From the NCBI GenBank assembly GCA_038501785.1, contig JBAMJR010000084.1, forward strand, positions 806,001 through 870,000: 64,000 nt of DNA, written 5' to 3'. The stretch comes from Myoxocephalus aenaeus. Lineage: Eukaryota > Chordata > Actinopteri > Perciformes > Cottidae. The notes under the pieces are model-generated. The model saw only the letters and a list, made by a program, of their open reading frames with translations, did not search any database and was not told where the DNA came from. Each line of letters starts with the position of its first letter. The stretch's first letter is position 1. A program made the position numbers and the translations under genes. Positions 22,491 to 35,972 of this stretch are shown one piece after another.

Positions 22491-25400
22491 GGCACAATGT
22501 ATGTGTGCCATGGAAAAGAGGACACAACTGGCTGCCTTATCGTCCCCCAATTAAGGATAACAGTGCCACTGGGCCAAATGTATTCTTAGAACCCTCACAT
22601 GTAAAACGCCTGTTTCTGTCCGCATCAGGGTGTTATTTTTGGAGCTGCTAATACTGAGGTCACTAATGACACCAAGCCATTTCCAGTCAGCATAAAGGAA
22701 CATATGACAGAGTGTGCATGGAATAACCCTTTCCATAAAATCTGAGATGCCTTTCCTTCAAATTTGTATTCCTTCTCTCAACATCATAAAACATTCTTCC
22801 CCTGCATGGTCAAGTGTGTGTGCTTGGATAGGACGCACGTGCACAGATGTACACATCTGGTGAGCCACTGCTCTTGTTTTCTTTGGGAGCCCAGCCCCTA
22901 ACAGGAAGACAGTGCAAGCATAGCAAACAAAAGCCCGGCTCTTTGAACCCGGCTCCTCACTAGGAGCTGCCGTCAGATTGTTGTGGCCAAACGAACTGTT
23001 TCCGCGTCGGCTCAGTGGGCCCATTGTGGGCCTCAGGCTGCTGCTCGGCAAGACATGTCCTCAGTTGGCCTTTGTCAATATTGACCCATCTGCACGTCCC
23101 CCTACAACATCGACCTTTACTGTGATGTGTTTCCAACTGACAATAAAACATTCTCTCTGTGTGAAGAGGCAAATTAGATTATAAAACCCCTAACTGCTGT
23201 GATGGTAAACTTCACAATAGCAGTCAACATTTGCAGTACATTTGAAGACGGTACAGTGGAGGTGGAAGAAAACATGTTTGACAGTCGCTCCTGACTTTCA
23301 ATGTCGCAAATTGACAAATGCAATGAAATGCAGGATTTGAACAGAATGTTTGATAAATAATGGACAGAAAAGCAATGATGCTCGAAAATACCAGATAGGA
23401 AGTCATTCAAAATTAGACTTACTTAATTAATTGAGAGAATAAGACAGAGAGAACACATTTAGATTTAATTATTTGTGGCCCGGTCTAAAAAGTTCATTTT
23501 AATTCATGTATTCTCCTAATTTTGAATCCTGGTGCTGATTTTGGGCCTACGTCCTACAAAGAACAGATAAAATAATATGTTTTATACACTTTATTTTCAG
23601 CTGTTTTAGCTGGCCTTGCACAAGTTGAATGTTTGCTATAGATGACCTCCTTCTCTTTTGCTGCATCACAACTGTCTTCATGACAAGAGCATTAAGGTTT
23701 ACATAATGGAGATGGACTCACATTAGGTCCAGACTTTGTTTAGAACAATTGATAAGCCTAATCAAAACACATGTCCAGTGATACATTTCCAGGCAGCATC
23801 ACTTCCTGTTCTTGATATCCAACCCTGTCAATGTGCAGCGCTGGAGCAAAACTAATTTACTGCTTCAGATGAAATGGGAAAGGGTCGAGTGTTAGTCTAA
23901 ATATATTCCCAAGAGGGCCGGAAGGGGATACGGTATTGATTTATTGCGTTGTGTCCCTTTTAATATTCTTATGTGTTTTTCTGAGATGTTGTAATGAGTT
24001 ATTATGATTACATTATACTGTGTCTTTGGGAATAAGGCCACACTCTTACAATGTTTCCAAACCTAATTAATTGTGTAGTTTAATTTGACTGGATGAACAT
24101 GTTAACGATGAAGTGCTCCGAGAGGAATATTCTGGCGGACATCCAGCGACTGTCCTCACTGTCTGTAACTGTAACCTTTCGTGAAATCTCAGGAAATGCC
24201 TTTGTTTAAGTCCAAATATCCCTTGCCCTGCGGAGTGGATTTTTAAACCCTGTTGACCTTTTCCATATCATCCACGCTCACTGACTCCACCCCTGTGACA
24301 ATGCCAACAGGGAAGGAGGAACAAGAGCCACAGGAAGGGAATGGGGGTGGGGGGTTGTTTTGCATATTTCCAGCCGTGGGTCCGGAAAGCTTTGACTGAA
24401 TCCCCTGTTGTGTGCCGGGGAAATGAGCTGGGATTTCTAATGACTATCTCAGAGTAATATGTTTTCTTTTGCTTCTAGCCCTTGATGCTGTGATTGCTTG
24501 GATGGATCCCCGTAGATGAGGAGGACAGAGGAGAAAACATGCATTCCTGCAGGACGGCCATGTCTGTGTCAGGTTGGCGCAGATGAACTTCCCTCAAAAA
24601 ACCCCATCGGACATTTGGCATCTCTGCAACCGTGATCCCCCTTTATTAAACACAGACATGTCGGTAATAACCAGTTTCGTAGCGCTGCAAAGTGGTTCTT
24701 GTGCAGTACTCATCCAGGGTTCAGCGTCATGCCTATACATGGTGGTGATAATGAAACACGTGTGTCAGGCATGACTTTCATCATCGCGGTGGTCTGATGG
24801 TTAGTCCCGCAATTATGCCGTGTGGTTACCAGAGATCTGGTGCATTCAACTGCAGTGTGAGAGCCAAACCCGTTTTCCTCTAACATCATCCTGCAGCTCC
24901 TAATAAACATAGTTGTGCCTGGAAGCGCTAAATCACTCGCTACCTTTAATCACTTTATGCTTAGCATGTGGATCCAATGTGTGCCACTGCTGCAGGCGCC
25001 GACTCTCATACAACGTGATGATGATGTTTAAAAGTTACAGGCAGTGGGGGCGGGGGGGTTTGCAGCATCCACAGTGGGCACCCCTATCTGTACAACTGCA
25101 GTGTAACAGTGCCCTAAATTTGACCATCCAGGCCGCCGTCCGTCCAGCCGGGCCCAGTGGCCGCAGATTCAGGGACCACCGGAGTTTAAACCGGCCGTAT
25201 TTCATCCGGCCTCCTGCCAACCTACCACAAACAGTTTACAGTCAAATGCGCTCTGCTTTCTGGAGCTGGCCTGTGGCAGCCCGACTCCATGCCACATCTC
25301 CCCCGTCCAGAGCCATGAAAGACTGGCCTCCTCTGACAGCTCCTCACAACACACGGCCCTGTGCTGCTCCGCTTTTAGCCCTGCTGCGGTGAGCTGGACC

Positions 25401-28357
25401 ACGTCTGGGGATAAAAGTCTGCCAGAGTGTTTGGCTTGCAGGCGATTTACACGGACGCGAAGGTGATTCATTCTAGCTTAGCACAAACAGGCCTCTGTGT
25501 ACATTTCGCTGGTACTGGGCTTTTAAATCAACAGTGGGGAAACGTATACACACGGGCACTGGGACTTACATTCTGCTCATGCACACTCAGCTGGGTGCCT
25601 GTCTGAAGGTGTTGGAGAGTGTATGCGTGTGTGTGTGGCAGTCATAAACACATATAGGTGACCACTTTGTCTCTGTCCATCTGCTTCTCTGGGACAGACA
25701 CACCACGACATGCCCCACTGTTTATGTCTGAGACTGGCTTCATGTCTGCGATTTGTCTCCACCTCCACCACTCGTGCTGTGCACTAATGCAACGGCTCAC
25801 AAGGGTGCTGATGTTATAGCTCGATTCGCTATAGCTTAAAAAGGTGAATTATGAGGAGCTCGTACAAAAAAACAGGCCTTTCTGCTGCCGAGTCTTAAAT
25901 CCTCCGGTCTACATGCATTTTGGTGCTCAAATAACCATAAACATATTGCACAACGAGCACTCGTAAACATCAAGTTGGCAGAGGAGGATCATAACTGTTT
26001 CTTTCGGCTGGGTCCAAGACACCAGCTATTTTATTCCCCTAACAAAATGCTCTTTAAGTCTTTTGATTCTATTAGTGGCACCTTGGAAATGAGACATGGA
26101 CAAGTCTATAAATAACTTCATATTCACAGATAATTTCTCACCTGCAGCAGATCTTTGAAAGTAAGAGCTCGGTTCATGTCTCCCCTAACTCAAGCTTCTC
26201 TTTTAAATCATCTAAACATTAAATAACTGCGGCTGTGGTGAAGCATGAGACCCAGGTTTCAGCAGATAAACAGTATGTCGACACATCCAATCACGTTTAC
26301 AGTACAATCATTGGTTGGTTGATTAGAATTAGAATATTGGTATAAAAAAACATAACTTGAATTTCTGCATTATATGCTGGGTCTAAGATGTATAGGCCAT
26401 CATTTTGTATTTGTCAGTAGTTACAATGACACGTGGTTTAGAAAAAAAGCGTATGTTGAAACAGCTGTCCTCAAACAAAACCTTAAAAGTTTAATATAAT
26501 TTACTCTTGGTTTGTGAATTCATTCAGATTGTAATGACATCGCTTCTGCCTCCAAGGCGCCAACCTCTCTTCTAGCCACTAGGTGACACCAGCACCTTGG
26601 TTCTGTGCTCCTTCCTCCCTGTACCTCTCTGTCCACAACTCTCACTCTCAGTATTTCTTTCTTTATCCTCTTCCTTTACTGGCCAATGTCCACAGGACAA
26701 ATAAATACACCAGTGATATATGGCTAAAAATGCTGTACTCGTGGATGGCAGTGAGCACGTTTCAAAACACTTCCTGGTGCAATACAGTAAAGGTTGTGAC
26801 CTGGTGCGTCTCACTTTGAGGTGGAACTGACACTGTGCAGAACCTGTAGTTCCTCTTTTGCACTGTCAAAGAGCTAAAAGGTATAATTAATTTTCGTCAA
26901 ATACATTTTCACTTGTGTTATCCTGCACCTCCTTAAACCACTTCCACAATCTATCCAATGTGTCCAAATAAAGACCAAGGCATCTCCCGAGTCGTCCGTC
27001 CTCTCACCTAGCTGTCAGGCTTCAAGCCGAACTGTCCTGGGATCAGCAGTGCTCTGTTTTTGTCAGCTGTGGCCACAGTGACAGATTTCAGGCCAGCCTG
27101 ACTCTGGCTTCTTTAGCTCTCAGTCTGAGTCTGTCACTCTGTCCGCCCCCGAGAGGGCACGCACGGGACTTAATGGCTTATGGTGATGTTTGCTGTGCTC
27201 CAACGAGAGCAAAATATTATCTTAGACAGACGTGGTTAAATATAGCAGTAACTGCTCTCCTGTGTCTTGTAGGTTAAGCACTTTTCTATCACAGCTGAGA
27301 ATGGACATGTTTGAAACTGGTGTGGTGTGTCATTGTTCTCCAAAGGAAACACTTTATGGCATGTTTTGCTCTGTGAGAGGTCCTCAAGGGGTGATAAATC
27401 CACTCAAGCAGCATGCAGGGTTAGTTTTATTTAAAAGGGCAGACTGCACTGCAAAAATGTCCACCCTAATAAGTCTTAAATAACATAACATGTCTTAAAA
27501 ACAGCAGACAAAACCAGACTCAAGAGTTTTCTCTTCAAGTTGATATCTCGAAGAAACAAGTTGCCAGATGTATTCACTTACTTTAATAAACATTTCATGA
27601 CTAGATCAAAATGACTCCTCAGAATGGACTTTTTTTTCTCCTTTTTTTATTTTTTTTATTTTGCAGCTGGTGCAATTTTTGGCCAAGCCTTTCCCACCTT
27701 ACTCATCATGGTTGGAATTGAAGAAAGTGAGAGTGACTTCTCTTACTGTATGTGGCAGGGGTGTGTGTGACCACATTCTCCCACACTCAACAGCGCTCTT
27801 GACAGCTATGGAGCCCTGCAGTGGCGGACAAGCAGCGGTCACGAAGTGCCGACCAGTTGTCACCAAAGTGACAGGCGACAGCTGAGTCCATACATCTGGA
27901 GGCCCGGGGGGTGGGGGGGGGGTGGACTCCACTCTTCCCCCCGTCCCACGTCTCTGAGTCAAGTTTGTTCAGCTTTAGAGAAATGACGTTACACGCAGGG
28001 AAAGTGAAATGTTGAAATGCTGCGTAAAAGCGCAAAGCAGCATCGGAAGGATCAGGACATTTAAGCCAATTTGATTACTTTTGGGGGCACAATATGACCT
28101 ATTTAGAGTGTCAGTTTGACTGATGGAAGTTGCATTGTTCAGACTATATTGTAGACAAAAAACAAACCATTAAGGTCGACATCTCCCCTTTTTCGTCACC
28201 TCTGCATCACTTGGAGCAATTTTCTTTGCGTAAAAACCCCAGCAAATAGACTGGTGCAATTGTATATAGTGAACTTATTTAAAAGCTGCCCAGACTAGTG
28301 AACTTAAAGTAAAAAAAAACTACTGTTAAAACACCCAGAATGACTTGGTCCACTCAC

Positions 28358-28720
28358 CCCCAAAGCGTTCAGTCGCAGTGAACAGAGTATCCAGAAGCAA
28401 TATTCCCGAAGTGAGAAAAGCGATTCACGCTGCGTCTCATTGGCATAAGATGAAAAGTCCAGAGAGGGTGCACCACTGTGCCGCAAAGCTGAACCCAGGG
28501 CTGTGCAAAGCGATAAGCTTAAACTCCAGTGGAGACGAGAGAGAGAGAGGGAGAGGGAGAGAGAGAGAGAGAGAGCCTGTTCTGACTTCACCCGCTGTCA
28601 CCACATCTCAGTCATTACAGCGGCGCACGGTGCGCAATGGTGCTCCTCTCGGCGGTCACAGTGAAATGACATTAGAGTTGCTCCCTGCCTATTGGTTTAA
28701 ACAAGCAACCCCCCCCGCAC
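28358..28720 (-). promoter_or_regulatory. candidate distal promoter and non-coding first exon of prickle1
   Basis: On the - strand the sequence ends with CGCTTTGGGG|GTGAGTGG, a good donor at 28357-28356. Behind it is about 350 bp of CpG-enriched sequence with a CT/GA tract (28536-28575) and a CCAAT box near 28693-28697. This combination is typical of a vertebrate first exon with its promoter. It points toward prickle1, the only gene found on that strand, so an alternative first exon is the simplest reading. A separate non-coding transcript is the alternative. Confidence 0.4.
28536..28575 (+). repeat. GA-rich microsatellite
   Basis: GAGAGAGAG tracts interrupted by two GGGA steps. On the - strand it is a CT tract within the candidate distal first exon. 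Confidence 0.9.
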
Positions 28721-31700
28721 ACACACACACTGCTGCAAAGACGGACCATACTGGAGCGCATTGGACAAACGCTCCTGTGAGTTTAACTCCTGCTGCAAAG
28801 ACGGGGCGTTTAAGAACCGTTTGCGTAATTTAAGTGCTTAAAAACTACTAAGTGAGTTAATCTTCCTCCGTTGCCTACATGCTGCCCTTACCTTTATATA
28901 AACAAATAATCTGGCCTATACAAACGGTGTGAATTATAATATATAATGTTTCTCTATTTCAAATATGAACAACTCCAGTAATTCATGTTCTTAAATTCAG
29001 AAAGTCCTTGAATGTCACCACCTCTAGAAATATGATCTTTTCTTTTTTTTTTTTGTGCAAATTTGTCCCTCTTGCCACCAATATGAACTGTTCACAATGT
29101 GCTTTATGTTCTCTGTAACACTACTCCTTTTTGCAGCACGCAATGAAAGGTAAGTCTATGCTGAAAAGAAGCCATCTGTCTATTGAGTTAGACAAAATGT
29201 TCTGGGATGATCACATATTTAAAGTGAATGGCCACCACCCATTAATCAGTGCATGAGCATAATAAGATAGTACGGTTTGCACTGCATTGAAAATCACGCA
29301 CAGGGTAATTTTTTTAATGGCATCATTATTTATGAGTGCTCAACCCACGTCAGATATTCACTTGCCGGCAGCTTACTGTAAATACAACTTTGACACGATT
29401 GTTGGCTGGTGGACCTTAAATGAGCTCTCTGACCTCCTGCGACCCAGATAAGGCTTTTGCACTTGGCCCCAAAACAACTCAACTGAATCTGGATCGTCTG
29501 TTGCGTTTGAAATCAGGATCTGACGGCGTCTTTGGAATTCTGCCGTCTCCGAAACACGACGGCTGAAACGTGAAACATGAATGTGACAAATACATCCAAA
29601 TGAATCGCGTGCCCTTTGACCTTTCATGGCTCTCTCGCTCACCGGAACAGACGCCACATCTCTGACTGACCCCGGTTACGACCCGGTGACCGTCTCGTAT
29701 CTGAGTGTGCGAATGCATCTTAAGTAAGAACAGGTTTAGCGAGCTCAAAGCTGTCAGTCATTCTCTGCGCAGCGCTGGCATGAAGCAATGGAACATTGCA
29801 GCACCAGGTCTTATATGGAACAGATGGATGGACGCTATTGGGTATCACCCTTCACTGCAACCACTTACTGTGTATCATGTTTATCGGAGCTGCAGATATG
29901 AAGATAATTCAATTAATCCTTCACTTCACCTCATTTAGGCCAAGAAAAGCAGTCATTTAACAGATTTATTTTTCTTTTCTTATCTCACTTTAGCATCCGA
30001 GCTATGAGTTTTACACTCTACCCTTGATATTTGGCCTAAATATAATTGATATACTTATTTGCCTTTTTCAAAACTACACTAAAAATAAGTCTTAATAGGA
30101 TGGGTAGCATTATATTGAGGTTTTAGGCATAGGTTACAGCACAACATCTGAAAGGACAGTTTGGGGTATGTATGTCAGGTTTCTGTAAAAACAGCATATC
30201 ATTTCTAATTATGTTGAGAATTAATTGTGCCTTAAACCAGAGCATTCGACTGGCTGGACCTGAATGTTAAAACTTCTCTCAATCACTTATCTTTCCTCTC
30301 TTCAGAGCTTATCTCCAGCTTGTCTCATGAGATATTTATGGCGGCGTTGGAGGAAAAAAACTACTTCTGAGCAGCATCACTTACATGAATTAGGATCGTA
30401 AAGATGCTCGGCATACTTTCCAGCGCATGTCTCGTTTATGTGGCATGTGACTTCCCCCCGTGATTTTAATAACATAGAACTTGATTCTGATTGCTGTGTA
30501 TCCAATGTAATCCCGCTGAGTTCCTGAGCATTTGGGCCTCAATTGGTCAACAAACCAACATATTTCTACTGTCACAGCTGTTTTGTATTTGTTGTGCTTT
30601 GTGACAGTGAAAGCGTTGTTTAAAGATCCCTCAGACAAGATTAGGAGCTTACGGTGCTGTAACTCCTGAAACAGGAGCTCACCAACAAATCTGCTTTAAT
30701 TACAGAAGATGACGTTTTTTTACAAGTGCTGTTTACTGTTTGCATGTAGATCCATCTCAGGGTGCCATGACTTCACACTTTTCTTTGTTTCTCTTTGCAC
30801 TCTTCTGCTCCTGTCCTTCAATGGAAGCTCTCTTCTATTCAGTATTAAAGGAAAATCTCTCATGTGAACCTATGTTTTACACGCTTGTGGGAATTCTGCA
30901 TTCAGCTTTAGTGAATCCCATCCGCATCTATAGTGTATGCTCAGGAAGTGTAAATGCATCCGGTTGAGTGGTAAAACAGTGACATACATTCGTAAACGAA
31001 CGTTTTTAACCACTAGAGTTGTTTGATATTAGGCCTGAAATTGCCGTCTCAGAGACAAGTCTCTATTTAACTCCTCGAGCCACCAACAGTAATGTAGTTA
31101 TAACCTTGGTTGCCAGGTTGAGTGAGGACATTTGCCCCAGTGTTTGTGTGGTCTTAATTAAGCTGCTCGCCTTCCATGTTTGCTCTACTTTTTATGTGTT
31201 GCTGCATGTTTGCTTGGGCCCAGAGTGAGTGGACCAATTTTGCTGAGTTTGTTAGATTTAGATTTTACTATGAATATTATGACTCCCTCTTACCTACTGG
31301 GCTATTTGCATATTGGAATATGAGATAAAAGAGGTACAGATGGAAACTGTCTGTCCCATACACATATTCCATATACATTTTCCCTTTAATTCCATATGAG
31401 ATATGCAGTAATTGTTTGTTGCTGGTACATTACTCCTACAAAGAGAGAAAATCAATTCACATTGAGGGTCATTTAAACCATTTAGAGGGGATTCTTTCTC
31501 TTAAAGGATCTTGTTTCTTTGAGTTGACACAGGGAATCTCTAGTCCAAACAAAGGCAGGAAAACAAACAAACAAGTGACTGGGGCAGATGCTGATTGCTG
31601 AAGTTAAAGCGGCGACCAGTCGACACAGCAGCTGGACCTCTTGACCAGTCACCCGGCTGCTGCCCATGCTCAAACACTGGTGACCAATTAAAGACCACTG

Positions 31701-33078
31701 GTCAACCACTGAGCCCCAAAAGGCCCAACTTTACTCAGTCTGTTTACCCGATTTGTTGTTGGGCAGCTTGTCACAGATTGACAAATGGGATCACATTACT
31801 AAAACAATCACGTTAATGTGAGCTGGAGATACAGCGATTCAGTCAGGTCCTGATTGGTCGCCACCGTTTCTGTAGAATTCCGTAAAGACAGACTCAAGGG
31901 CCTACATGATCGGCTACAACAACGATATGCGTTTGGTATTCTGTTCAGTTTGGGGATCGAGCGTTCTGTAAATACCAGACAATTATAATTATTATGCTAC
32001 ATTCTAGCTTTTGTAATCTGTAATTGGCTGTTCAAGCACTCCTGAAATAACTACAAACAGCCACTGAAACAAGAGAAGGCTTGTTTGCTGACAGCATGCT
32101 AATTATGGAATTGTTACAGGATGGAAGTGGCAACCCACTGCTCTTGGTAGTGTCATGATGTTTTCTGGCCTCCAGCCCTGTATTTCTATTAGGGTTTGCT
32201 ATCATTGTTTGTTAATGGTCTGGAGCTAGAGTAGGAGGGAGCACAAGGGGATCCTTTACCGTTTGTTGAGGCTTTCATTTTGCCAGAGCACCAAATTGGA
32301 TCCCCATATGTTAGAGATCTTTAGTAGGAATAGTCGGGAAGAAACCCTCTGAAAACCTGCAACGTGTTGTTTCTACACTTCAATTTATGTAGATATGACG
32401 CATTAGTTAGTGAGCTTTTAAGTGTTTCCCTTGCTTCCAGTCTTTGTGCCAAGCCAAGCTAAACGTCTTCTGGCTCCACCTCGATATTTACCATAGAGCC
32501 GTGAGAGTGGAATCAATAGTCTCAGCTAACTCTTGAAAAGAACGTGAACTAAGCGTATTCCCAAAACTATCAATTTCTCAAGAACACGCATGACATTTTA
32601 GTGCACATTGAGTTGGAGAGGCTCCTTTCAGCAGTTATTCAAAATTAATGTATTTTCCTGCCATTGTATCTACCATCTGCAATCATACTTCTGCTTTTCT
32701 TCCCAACAGTCATTTATGAAAGAGCTGCATTCATGATTTTTTTTTCAATGAAGGTTCCACTTTAGGATGTAGGTCTATCCTGAAGCAAATTTACATATAC
32801 AATAATCCTGTTTACGTGAAGCAAATATTATCTAACAGAGTAATAGTTTTATCTTAAGATAAGGCTTGGTACGGTTGGTGCGGTTATTAAATTAACTGCC
32901 AAAAAAAAGAGTTCTAGTCCTGCTTTAGCATTATATAACGAGGCACTTTTTCCAAAAGGTTTACCTGTCATACACCCATCCAAAGGCTGGGGCAGAGGTG
33001 GGGCTTCTGCATCTGCTTAACATGACTTTGATCTTTGGCCAATTTGTCAGGATTTATTTTGGGGGTATTTCAGCCGGG

Positions 33079-33080
<2 letters not shown>

Positions 33081-33112
<32 letters not shown>
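33081..33112 (+). repeat. (TG)n microsatellite
   Basis: About 16 uninterrupted TG units. Confidence 0.95.
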
Positions 33113-33115
<3 letters not shown>

Positions 33116-34685
33116 GTGGACGAGTATGAGTGATTGCACTAGTTGACATACACAGTGCTCTCCCAGGCCAAGGCACGCCGACTGAGGAAGGTTTGTGGGC
33201 CTCCAGACAGGAAAACCTGCAAGTTTTGACCGAGCCTCGCCACCAAACAGACCTGAGTCCAACGCATTATCTTCCCTCATTTAACAGTTCCGTCTGCATC
33301 TTTGTTCGTGTGGGCGAGCTTCCCTGCAGACTTTTTATGCTTCTCTAAATGATATGCCTCAAACATAAATCGTCTGAGGATCAGACCCTGATGTTTGCTG
33401 GCTTCCGTTGCCTTTCCCCCTCCCCATCTTTGTGTCCTCCCTGAGCCTTTTATTCTTATCCCAGACACTGCAATGCTTCTGCTATTAATTCCCCAGCTGT
33501 GGATTGAAGCTCCTTTAGGCATGCTGCATTCCCCCAGTCCGGTCTTCTGTCGCCTGTGAGATAGCGCAGAGCACACAACCTGCACTACTATTAAGATTCC
33601 TTATGTTACCCAGATAAGAGAAACAGAGGGACCTCTGCTTTCCTTCTGCCTCTACTTTTTTTGTGTCTCTCTAAAGTCTTCCTTCCTCTTCCCTGTCTCC
33701 AGTAAGGACCACTGATGCTCCTGTATTTGCTTCATCGTCTCCTCCCTGTCCCTGAGTTTTCAGTCCTTGTCCAATCATAACTAGCTGGCTCCGGTGTTTG
33801 ATTTCTGTATCACGGCTGGTGGCTCTTTGACACTCTGCTTTTCTGGCACCCCAGACTGTAACCAACACCTCCCGAGGGATCTCTCCCCCCAGCAGTTATC
33901 CTCTTGTCAAAAGAACGATGGAAGACTGACACAACACTTCAGGCACTATTTCATGAAAAGATATACCCCAAGTGTGTGATTGCGTGATTGCAACTCCAGG
34001 GGAGAAACCGATGAAGGAGTTCACACCTTTATACACTCGACACAAGCTTGAGATTTGCTGTGGTCGAGAGATGCCGCCTGGGAGCTATTTGTATAATTGC
34101 TTACCCTGCTGTATATAATCTCCTTTCAGCATTATCCTCTATTTACTTGGCAATGGAAACCATTTGCAAAGGCCCGACCCAATGGATAGAGTCTGTTTCC
34201 CTCATAACAGGGGCTGTGCATCTTCAACTGCAATCCAGTGCAGCTTTCAGCAGCACTGGGCTGTAATTTAATGTGTGCCTGTGGAATTCAGTGTGGGGTC
34301 ATATTGCTTCAGGAAAATACCATCAACAGCTTTGTTCCGCCACACAAAAAAAACACATTAACAAAATGAGGTCAGCCACATTTCTGGGCGACACTTTACG
34401 TACTACCCATTACTTTTTTACAGACTTGTTAGAGGCTGAAAAAGGCCAGATAACCAGATTCACGGCACCGGTTTAAGTATCAGCACTAGCAGGCATACAT
34501 TTCTGAATTTTTATTCAACTTCACCGTGATGGTGGAATTTGTTCTGATGACAGGCGTCTCTCCGTGCAAGGCTTTTACGTGTTTTTGGTTTTTGTAGATC
34601 AGTATCCTGAGGATCATCAACCTGGGGCTGCGCCAGTGCAACTCTGTCTGCACCTCCGCCAGACTGACAGGCTGATGGGGGAATG

Positions 34686-34692
34686 TTTTTTT

Positions 34693-34723
<31 letters not shown>
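34686..34723 (+). repeat. T9-G29 homopolymer tract
   Basis: Nine T followed directly by 29 uninterrupted G. Such a long G run is unusual and can form quadruplex or triplex structures; the length may be an assembly approximation. Confidence 0.9.
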
Positions 34724-34913
34724 TCTTGGAAAGGTAGTCTGAGGGTAGCAGTCTCTCAGAGGAATCTGCACCATTCCCTAAATTCCAGGGAAGGCAACCT
34801 GCTTTGGAGGAACATGTTTCAATTGGAGATGCTTGCTTGCTGTTGAGTTTTTCTGCAACTCTGGACAACTTGGGGCCCCTGCTTTTTGCACCCCTTTCCA
34901 CGATCGCTTAAAC

Positions 34914-34975
34914 TCTCCTCTCTCTCTCTTCATCCCTCCCTCTCTCTCTCTCTCCCTCGTTCCATCACTCTCTCG
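34914..34975 (+). repeat. CT-rich tract
   Basis: Imperfect CT/CCCT runs spanning about 60 bp, followed by a modestly CpG-enriched segment to about 35100. Confidence 0.85.
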
Positions 34976-35907
34976 TGGAAATGCACCATTGACAGATCTT
35001 TATCAGCAGCCCCATCCCTGCTCGGGCTCGTCGCTCGCCTTTGTTTTATTTCACCGACCAAGCGCTGAGCCAGGATGAGGGATTTGTGCGCGCTTCCCTT
35101 CTCCAGCTCTGCAGCCCTAATGTGAAACTGGTGTATTTGTGGTTGTGACAATCCTTTTCCACTCCACGAATGTTGCTCTGGATGATAATAACATGGGTCT
35201 GTGCCTGGGGGACAACGCAGTGTGGTCAGGGTCGGCCACAGATGGTGGTGCCTGTGGAGGATATAAACAGAGGAAATGTCAAAACAACCCTCGGACAAGT
35301 AAAAAGGAGAGGAAGCAAAATACTGAGAAAGTGAGACAAAAAAAGGGGTAGAAAATGTGCCAGTGAGCAAGAGTTAAAGACAGATGGAAACAGGCATTAC
35401 AAAGACGAAGACTCTATATATAGCACATATAAAGACAAGAACTGCCCGCTTGTCCTTGTTGGTGTGATTATATTGTGGTGGTGAATGGAAAGTATGTTGA
35501 GCAGTATATCAAAACCAAGACTGTGGGCAAGGGGTGTCACCTTTCATCCCCCTGGGCTGGGGACAAACAGGCTGGATGAGTCTCCAGAGAGGACCAATTC
35601 CACTCGGGCCCTGTCGTACTCCGAAACTATACTACAATACCCAGAAGGTTAGAAGAAAAAGTGTTAATTCATCTCAGCTCTCTCTATTGGCTAGATGACA
35701 CCATATGTGAAGCATGTGTGCTACTACTATTTCCTTTTTCTTAGTATACAATGAACTATATCTGAGCACACAAATAAGCCCAAATATGTCACTTGGAGGA
35801 CAGTTTTTTTTTACAATCTACTACTTTCAATAGGCTCATCCAACGCGAACAAACACATTATGTTGTGGTTTTTCAGATGAGGATTGTCTCCTCCGTTTGT
35901 CAGAGTC

Positions 35908-35910
<3 letters not shown>

Positions 35911-35969
<59 letters not shown>
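35911..35969. repeat. (AT)n microsatellite
   Basis: About 29 uninterrupted AT units; self-complementary and able to extrude a cruciform. Confidence 0.97.

Positions 35970-35972
<3 letters not shown>

Larger units (their letters stand above)
16451..28357. other. non-coding stretch, prickle1 5' intron or upstream region
   Basis: No recognisable coding exon. It holds a teleost-type repeat fragment (17011-17170), a 20-bp perfect palindrome (17172-17191), A runs (20050-20065, 20143-20164), a GT microsatellite (22419-22489) and a weak exon-like segment (27667-27726). The longest ORF (24913-25392) sits in GC-rich sequence and has no recognised motif. If the distal first exon at 28.4 kb is real, all of this is prickle1 intron. 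Confidence 0.5.

Noticed and set aside
24480..24530. Acceptor-like TTTTGCTTCTAG followed by a short open frame
   Set aside because: The frame ends after about 13 codons, and no upstream partner or poly(A) context was found.
24913..25392. 159-codon + strand ORF in GC-rich sequence
   Set aside because: No recognised domain and no convincing splice context; stop-poor because of high local GC.
28345..28833. 162-codon + strand ORF
   Set aside because: It overlaps the CpG-enriched candidate first exon on the opposite strand and includes a GA repeat; no protein resemblance.
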